Assembly: GCA_965208775.1 (NCBI GenBank)
Contig: OZ242360.1
Location: 1,178,001-1,242,000, forward strand
DNA from: JAPOVO01 sp026708165
GTDB taxonomy: Bacteria; Chloroflexota; UBA11872; VXNJ01
Direction: 5' to 3'
Length of the DNA: 64,000 nucleotides
Within the stretch, counting starts at the first letter, position 1. Each line of letters opens with the position of its first letter. Below are positions 63,213 through 64,000 of this stretch, one piece after another. A program made the translations under genes and the position numbers. A model generated the notes under the pieces. It worked only from the letters and a program-made list of their open reading frames with translations. It searched no databases and was not told the origin of the DNA.

Positions 63213-63260
63213 CAAGGCGGCGTAGGGGCTCGCCTTCTCCAGTCTGTAAGGGGCACGCCG

Positions 63261-64000
63261 TCAAAGTTGAGGAATCACCACTTCACCATTGCGCGAAAGC
63301 GGCAGATTGGCGAAGGCGCACGAGTTGCCCCAGCGGTCTATCGCATCTTTGGTCTTGTACTCGTTGATGATCTTGTGTCTCGAACGGTTGGTGAAGTTGT
63401 TGCCAGCCGTATGAAGCACCATCACGTGAATGAACAGCACATCGCCGGGGTTGGCTAGCATGGGCACCGCCTCATAACCCTCGACTTCCTCGTCGGCTAC
63501 GGTGCGCCCATCGCGCGTGGGCCACTCACCGCGTTTGTGGCTGCCGGGAAGGACGGTCGTGGCCCCGGCGTCCACGCCCGTCTCGTCGAGATAGATGATC
63601 GCGGCAGCCAAGTCGGTCGTACTGTGACGCTCGTAGGGCCAGTCTTGGTGCCAGCCTTGCTTGTTCGTGAACCCTGGTGGATTGTTCCGCACCTTGCCGT
63701 TGTGGAAATCAATGTCCGGCCCGAAGAGGTCAATGAAGACATTGACAATGCGAGGGTCGGTGATGTTGTTGAACCAGTACTCGCTAGCGAGCGGCTGGTC
63801 CATCATGCCCCGCACGTTCTTGGGATTGTATGGGTCAATCGGATAGCCGGGCACCGGGTCCATGAAGTCGTATGACATGGCCTTGGGGCGGTGCTCGGTA
63901 TTTGTGATGATGTCGTGAAACTCGCGGCGCATCTCATCCATCTCGTCCGATGAGTACATGCCTTCGATTGTCAAATACCCGTTGTCGGCAAAGAAGCGCC
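63261..64000 (-). CDS. Phytanoyl-CoA dioxygenase-family oxygenase, partial
   Basis: Fe(II)/2-oxoglutarate-dependent oxygenase of the PhyH family. The metal site is in GWHQDWPYE (HxD) and the distal His in VMVLHTAGNNFTNRSR; the 2-oxoglutarate-binding Arg follows. The frame continues past a TTG-like codon at 63974 to RFFADNGYLTIEGMY at the window edge, the typical PhyH opening, so the gene starts beyond 64000 and is cut. PhyH proteins are widely expanded in sponge- and ocean-associated bacteria. Substrate unknown. Confidence 0.9.
   Translation of the reverse strand, partial: RFFADNGYLTIEGMYSSDEMDEMRREFHDIITNTEHRPKAMSYDFMDPVPGYPIDPYNPKNVRGMMDQPLASEYWFNNITDPRIVNVFIDLFGPDIDFHNGKVRNNPPGFTNKQGWHQDWPYERHSTTDLAAAIIYLDETGVDAGATTVLPGSHKRGEWPTRDGRTVADEEVEGYEAVPMLANPGDVLFIHVMVLHTAGNNFTNRSRHKIINEYKTKDAIDRWGNSCAFANLPLSRNGEVVIPQL

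Overview
The window is GC-rich bacterial chromosome with dense, mostly housekeeping-like genes, frequent TTG/GTG starts and three isolated tRNA genes. Housekeeping genes present are rpsT, holA, ftsY, tpiA, uvrA and addAB. The mix of gene families suggests a free-living or sponge/marine-associated Chloroflexota (Dehalococcoidia/SAR202-like): a double-length UvrA, a PhyH dioxygenase, a CehA/McbA hydrolase, Gfo/Idh and GH29 sugar genes, an N-terminal WRKADNWTAFTDG-type domain, and palindromic intergenic repeats. This is inference from family content; no rRNA or other phylogenetic marker settles it.

Layout. 1-2.7 kb: a zinc-uptake locus (zur, znuA, znuC, znuB, all minus), with a near-identical 22-bp box at the starts of zur and znuA. 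2.9-10.9 kb: a sugar-catabolism group (GH29 fucosidase, zinc-type alcohol dehydrogenase, aldo/keto reductase, a solute-binding-like protein without signal peptide, Gfo/Idh oxidoreductase, MFS carrier). 11-24.6 kb: core genes (tRNA-Arg, rpsT, holA, ftsY, a sugar nucleotidyltransferase, a MoaD-like protein, a nucleoside hydrolase, a 1915-residue tandem UvrA, tpiA) with several small zinc-ribbon proteins. 24.6-27.8 kb: a gene-poor stretch with several families of REP-like repeats, a double-HTH protein and a membrane protein. 27.8-34.7 kb: an accessory region after tRNA-Tyr, with an orphan 560-residue protein, a fused ABC exporter, an RHH/PIN toxin-antitoxin pair, a truncated second copy of the antitoxin promoter and start, and a frameshifted ABC-exporter remnant.

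34.9-46.2 kb: an orphan family-5 solute-binding protein with an extra N-terminal domain, a HAD phosphatase, the addB-addA recombination nuclease, a PD-(D/E)XK protein and a PH-domain protein. 46.8-50.1 kb: an ATP-grasp / alpha-E / transglutaminase operon. 50.2-55.7 kb: a five-gene, translationally coupled signalling operon (STAS, REC-PP2C, RsbW-like kinase, periplasmic amino-acid-type binding lipoprotein, histidine kinase). 56.1-64 kb: tRNA-Asp, an ArsP/YraQ-type permease fused to an extracellular calcium-loop (FG-GAP/ASPIC) propeller, a tandem-duplicated alpha/beta-hydrolase, a CehA/McbA-family hydrolase and a PhyH dioxygenase cut by the window edge.

Best candidates for something undescribed: the permease-propeller fusion at 56467-59349, the binding-protein/kinase/partner-switch operon at 50189-55703, the 21-bp-phased repeat found at 26.5 and 46.7 kb, and the toxin-antitoxin promoter duplication that flanks the fused ABC exporter.
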